A DNA stretch of 64,000 bases. Source: Candidatus Rifleibacteriota bacterium. Lineage in GTDB: Bacteria > Riflebacteria > Ozemobacteria > Ozemobacterales > Ozemobacteraceae. The translations under genes were made by a program, and so were the position numbers. The stretch spans positions 1-64,000 of the forward strand of contig JAKQQP010000399.1 of assembly GCA_029564115.1 (NCBI GenBank), given 5' to 3'. Position 1 is the first letter of the stretch, and the number at the start of each line of letters is the position of its first letter. The notes beneath the pieces are model-generated. The model was not told where the DNA came from. It worked only from the letters and a program-made list of their open reading frames with translations, and ran no database searches. Positions 62,963 through 64,000 of this stretch are shown piece by piece.

Positions 62963-64000
62963 ATGTCAGAAACAAAAACATATAAGGTTATCATTCCATA
63001 CAGCGAGTCGGCGACCCCACGCAAAAAATTCAAGATTGAATATACCGTTGAGGCTTCCGATCGGGTTATGGCGCTCAAAAAAGCCGAGCGCGAATTCGAC
63101 TCATATGCTGATTACAACAGCGCTTCCTGGGTAAGAACCATAGAACGCGAAGGTATCCGCATCTGGAAACTCATGCCGGATATGCCGCAAACACCCGAAC
63201 ACATCGACGAACTTGCGGCACAACTTGCCTCTGAAGACGAAGACATAGTTTACAACAGCCTCAAAGCCCTCGGAGAAATAGAAGACGCGGCGGCCAGTTC
63301 GCAGATAATGGCCCTGTTCAAACACAAAAACCCGGAACTTGTAGCCCTCGCCGCTGAAACGCTCGGGCTGATCGGCGACCCAACCAACCTTGGCGCCATA
63401 AGAAATCTTTACAAAAAAGATACCAATGCCAGGGTCAAAGCCTGCATAGTGACGGCAGTCAGCCGGCTGGCGCTGCCCGATGATGATATCGTCGACTTTT
63501 TAACCAGAGCGCTTCACGAAGAAGACTCAAGGGTAAGAGCCAATGCCATCGAGGCAATCGAAAAACTCGATCTGCCCGACGTGGCCAGATTGCTGCTTCC
63601 CATGCTGAAAGACGAAGACAACAGAGTCAGAGCCAACGTCATCAAAGCTCTCTGGAACAAAGACGACCAGAGCAAGCTGCTTGAAATGCTCAAAGAAATG
63701 GCCAGCGACGAAAACCCCTGGATGAAAGCTTCCGCAATATTCGTTCTCGACAAGGTGAAGATTCCTGGGCGCAGCGAACTTCTGGCGATCATGGCCCAGG
63801 ACGAACACCCGCAGATACGCCAGAATGCAAGAGATGCCATTTTTCGCATCGACAGCCCCGACTGTCTGCCGCTCTGGCTCGAACTAATCAGCAACCAGAA
63901 AGAATTTTCTCTGGTCGCCGGGAAAGTCGTGCGCATGGGTGACGCTGCCCTGAACATGCTCCTGGTCTTTGAAGGCCGCACCGATGAAAGCCGCCGTTAT
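62963..64000 (+). CDS. HEAT-repeat protein, cut by the window end
   Basis: Open from ATG 62963 (a TGA directly precedes it) to the last base, 346 codons with no stop. An N-terminal beta-rich domain of about 70 residues (KTYKVIIPYSES, KFKIEYTVEASDRVMALKKAE) is followed by at least eight HEAT-like helical pairs of about 31 residues. These carry the usual Asp/Arg/Val pattern (SEDEDIVYNSLKALGEIED, HKNPELVALAAETLGLIGD, EEDSRVRANAIEAIEKL, DEDNRVRANVIKALW). HEAT arrays form curved protein-binding scaffolds. There is no recognised ribosome site. Confidence 0.88.
   Translation, partial: MSETKTYKVIIPYSESATPRKKFKIEYTVEASDRVMALKKAEREFDSYADYNSASWVRTIEREGIRIWKLMPDMPQTPEHIDELAAQLASEDEDIVYNSLKALGEIEDAAASSQIMALFKHKNPELVALAAETLGLIGDPTNLGAIRNLYKKDTNARVKACIVTAVSRLALPDDDIVDFLTRALHEEDSRVRANAIEAIEKLDLPDVARLLLPMLKDEDNRVRANVIKALWNKDDQSKLLEMLKEMASDENPWMKASAIFVLDKVKIPGRSELLAIMAQDEHPQIRQNARDAIFRIDSPDCLPLWLELISNQKEFSLVAGKVVRMGDAALNMLLVFEGRTDESRRY

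Noticed and set aside
1..64000. Search for tRNA, rRNA, CRISPR arrays, transposases and phage genes
   Set aside because: Reading by eye found no cloverleaf with CCA end, no evenly spaced repeats, no DDE or integrase motif; a tRNAscan/Infernal run would settle the RNA question.

Overview
The window reads as a gene-dense piece of a diderm (Gram-negative type) bacterial chromosome of roughly balanced base composition. The evidence is type II/IV pilus-type proteins (pseudopilins and a PilP-like protein), an RND efflux pair and many signal peptides. Rubrerythrin, rubredoxin and a ferritin-like protein point to an anaerobe or microaerophile that meets oxidative stress. The abundance of very large membrane serine phosphatases together with pseudopilins would suit a deep-branching lineage such as Candidatus Riflebacteria. 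That placement is an inference from style only. I see no tRNA, rRNA, CRISPR array, transposase or phage gene.

Layout. 0-20 kb is mixed housekeeping and envelope: a possible PilZ C-terminus, a PilP-like exported protein, a RecB-nuclease/RNaseH-like/helicase fusion, a phosphoglycolate phosphatase, a secreted CBM-esterase, an exported protein ending in a complete MbtH-like domain divergent from a chloramphenicol-acetyltransferase-like enzyme, MscS with a coupled degenerate ATPase, a tandem FkbM methyltransferase, a YitT protein, an RND pair and rubrerythrin. 20-34 kb is signalling: an A-B pair of approximately 1000-residue transmembrane SpoIIE-type phosphatases, then a histidine kinase, receiver-HDOD and receiver-phosphatase operon. 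34-45 kb is envelope biology: a Tim44-like/zinc-ribbon/TerB membrane protein, a ferritin-like protein, and a six-gene operon that couples SH3b, NlpC/P60-like and beta-propeller exported proteins to three pseudopilin-like proteins. A short transcription unit that could encode a 39-residue hydrophobic peptide lies beside it. 45-57.5 kb is an 11.6 kb minus-strand operon of four overlapping phosphatase genes (A-B-A-B). 57.6-64 kb holds rubredoxin, CheW, rdgB, rph, a lysine-rich exported protein, an MBL hydrolase, zinc-ribbon proteins and the start of a HEAT-repeat protein.

The most distinctive feature is the set of three A/B gene pairs of giant phosphatases. Each protein appears to have two extracytoplasmic sensor regions, a HAMP domain and a C-terminal PP2C/SpoIIE domain. 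All A members keep their metal-binding aspartates. The B members show a gradient: B3 intact, B1 missing one Asp, B2 missing all recognisable ones. This suggests paired catalytic and regulatory subunits. No STAS or RsbW-like partner lies in the window. The second distinctive feature is the MbtH-like domain on an apparently exported protein, since MbtH proteins are known as cytoplasmic partners of NRPS adenylation domains.
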